Positions 14,356 through 15,403 of a DNA stretch of 15,403 nucleotides are shown here, in pieces. The DNA is taken from contig CALBMD010000119.1 in NCBI GenBank assembly GCA_937896265.1, forward strand, positions 1 through 15,403, read 5' to 3'. The notes under the pieces were generated by a model. The model was not told where the DNA came from. It was given only the letters and a program-made list of their open reading frames with translations, and did no database searches. A program made the translations under genes and the position numbers. Source of the stretch: an uncultured Pseudomonadota bacterium (GTDB taxonomy: Bacteria; Bdellovibrionota_B; Oligoflexia; Oligoflexales; Bog-1112). Position 1 is the stretch's first letter; each line of letters opens with the position of its first letter.

Positions 14356-15351
14356 TTAGTTTTTACCCCCTTTTGTTTGTTTGGCTTTATTTTTCTCTTC
14401 GCGCTTTTTCTTTTCATCTTCGCGCTTTTTCTTTTCATCTTCGCTCTGCTTTTCCTTCATTTTGATGGCCTTTAGGTTTTCCTTCATTTGGGAGCTTTTT
14501 AAAACAGGATCCTTTGCTATCTTAATTTTAAAGTGTTTGGATTCGTGGCCTTCTTCGTCGTTGCTTGGTAAACGCCCATCTCGCAATTTGGATAAGATAT
14601 TTTCATCTAGAAACTTTTGATTAACATGGCTGATCCAATTGCTCTCAAACCACCTAGCCTCTATTAGAGGCCCGAATGTTTTATTATCCTTAGGTGGTTC
14701 TTCCTCAGCACCCGTATAAAAGCTTGCATTTTGCAATGGCATTTCCATATCGTAGAATACGTTATTGTACAAGAATCTTATCTCTACTATAGTGTTTTCT
14801 CGATTTCGCTTAACCTGACGTACATTCATACTTTTCGTTACCTCTTCCACCTCTTTTTCATCTTTTCCAGGTTGTGCAATAATTTCAAATTTATCCGCCA
14901 TAAACATAATTTGTTTTTCAAACGGGAGCTGATCTGGAGCTGCCGGCACTATATACTCGATGTCGGGATACTTGTGATCAATATAGTGATCACTATTTGC
15001 GGGTTTAGTAAGAACGACCTCTTCCTGGACTGCCATCCGTTGCCGTGGTTGTTTTAATTGCTGCGCCTCCTGGATCTTTGGTGTCTGCAATAACTCCTTC
15101 CGCTCAGGAAGTTTCATTGGCTCTATTCGTTCTGGCTCTTCTGTAATCGGAGACAAAGGTGGTTTCATTGGTTTTATTTCAGGTCTTAATGGAGTATCGG
15201 CAGGGAGGGGGCCACTTCTCTCTCTTTCCTCCATGTCCTCATCGGCTACTGTGCCACTTCTTCTCTCTTCTTCTTCTTTCTCAGGTAATAGTTTAGATAA
15301 GCGCTTAGGATCAAATGAAGACACTCTTTCTCGATCGGTAATTTTCTTAAC
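14356..15351 (-). CDS. Charged Pro/Glu/Lys-rich protein of unknown function, 5' end cut
   Basis: The frame is open from the TAA at 14356-14358 back to the adapter junction. A GTG at 15324 would give 322 residues, but the frame continues nine more codons (VKKITDRER before the GTG-encoded Val) until it meets adapter bases, which supply the apparent stop. The true start is therefore unknown. The N-terminal 110 residues are rich in Pro, Glu, Arg and Lys (low complexity, probably disordered). A middle part (about 110-230 from the GTG) looks folded, with DHYIDHKYPDIEYIVP and VEIRFLYNNVFYDMEMPLQ. The tail is a Lys/Glu/Asp-rich helix containing EDEKKKR twice. No family recognised and no membrane segment seen. 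It converges on the kinase gene. Confidence 0.6.
   Translation of the reverse strand, partial: VKKITDRERVSSFDPKRLSKLLPEKEEEERRSGTVADEDMEERERSGPLPADTPLRPEIKPMKPPLSPITEEPERIEPMKLPERKELLQTPKIQEAQQLKQPRQRMAVQEEVVLTKPANSDHYIDHKYPDIEYIVPAAPDQLPFEKQIMFMADKFEIIAQPGKDEKEVEEVTKSMNVRQVKRNRENTIVEIRFLYNNVFYDMEMPLQNASFYTGAEEEPPKDNKTFGPLIEARWFESNWISHVNQKFLDENILSKLRDGRLPSNDEEGHESKHFKIKIAKDPVLKSSQMKENLKAIKMKEKQSEDEKKKREDEKKKREEKNKAKQTKGGKN
14398..14439 (-). repeat. Two exact 21-bp tandem units in the charged-tail gene
   Basis: 14398-14418 and 14419-14439 are identical and in frame, each encoding the heptad EDEKKKR on the minus strand. A third, diverged unit follows (14440-14460). This suggests expansion by slippage of a charged helical repeat. 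Confidence 0.85.
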
Positions 15352-15353
15352 TC

Positions 15354-15403
15354 AGATCGGAAGAGCGTCGTGTAGGGAAAGAGTGTCTTCGCCTGTGTAG
15401 ATC
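15354..15403. other. Illumina TruSeq adapter and index contamination
   Basis: From 15354 the sequence begins AGATCGGAAGAGC and continues to 15386 as the standard read-through of the TruSeq universal (P5-side) adapter. It is followed by CTTCGCCT (15387-15394), the reverse complement of the TruSeq HT i5 index AGGCGAAG (D505), and then GTGTAGATC (15395-15403), the next adapter bases. None of it belongs to the organism. Confidence 0.98.

Noticed and set aside
1..15403. CRISPR array, phage genes, toxin-antitoxin or defence island
   Set aside because: No regularly spaced repeats, and no coding sequences of those families were seen on either strand.

Overview
The window is a 15.4-kb, AT-leaning, densely coded bacterial contig. 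Its genes use many TTG and GTG starts. A flagellar switch protein (FliM), tandem lipoproteins, short-form AMP nucleosidase and a ClpX-like ATPase without a zinc finger suggest a flagellated Gram-negative bacterium. A Bdellovibrionota/Oligoflexia-type lineage would fit, but this is a low-confidence inference from gene content; no rRNA or tRNA is present to settle it. The last 50 bases (15354-15403) are not biological: they read as Illumina TruSeq adapter plus an 8-base index, so the right edge is a true contig end.

Layout. (1) 1-138: minus-strand 5' part of a lipoprotein gene running off the left edge. (2) 308-3369: a tight plus-strand run of AMP nucleosidase (amn), YebC, a membrane-anchored coiled-coil protein and tRNA 2'-O-methyltransferase TrmH, with gaps of 16-28 bp. 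(3) 3360-3829: a 470-bp non-coding insertion with 12-bp flanking direct repeats. It holds two 115-bp inverted arms (3 mismatches) around a 110-bp spacer and sits exactly on the trmH stop codon. Removing it together with one direct repeat restores an in-frame stop two codons earlier. (4) 3954-4934: fliM alone, facing a minus-strand SAM methyltransferase. (5) 5980-14047: a long plus-strand run of ClpX-like AAA+ ATPase, YihG-type acyltransferase, Uup-like ABC-F protein (ATGA overlap), two paralogous six-cysteine lipoproteins and a REC-HisKA-HATPase sensor kinase. (6) 14048-14355: non-coding, with a decayed relative of the 3.4-kb element and a candidate terminator. (7) 14356-15351: a minus-strand gene for a charged, Pro/Glu/Lys-rich protein of unknown function, cut at its 5' end by the contig end.

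Functionally, region 2 is nucleotide salvage and RNA/translation housekeeping. Region 5 mixes protein quality control, phospholipid acylation, ribosome-associated ABC-F function, envelope lipoproteins and signalling. No classic defence, CRISPR or phage module is visible. The most interesting biology is the palindromic insertion element with its remnant 10 kb away, followed by the lipoprotein pair and the divergent ClpX.
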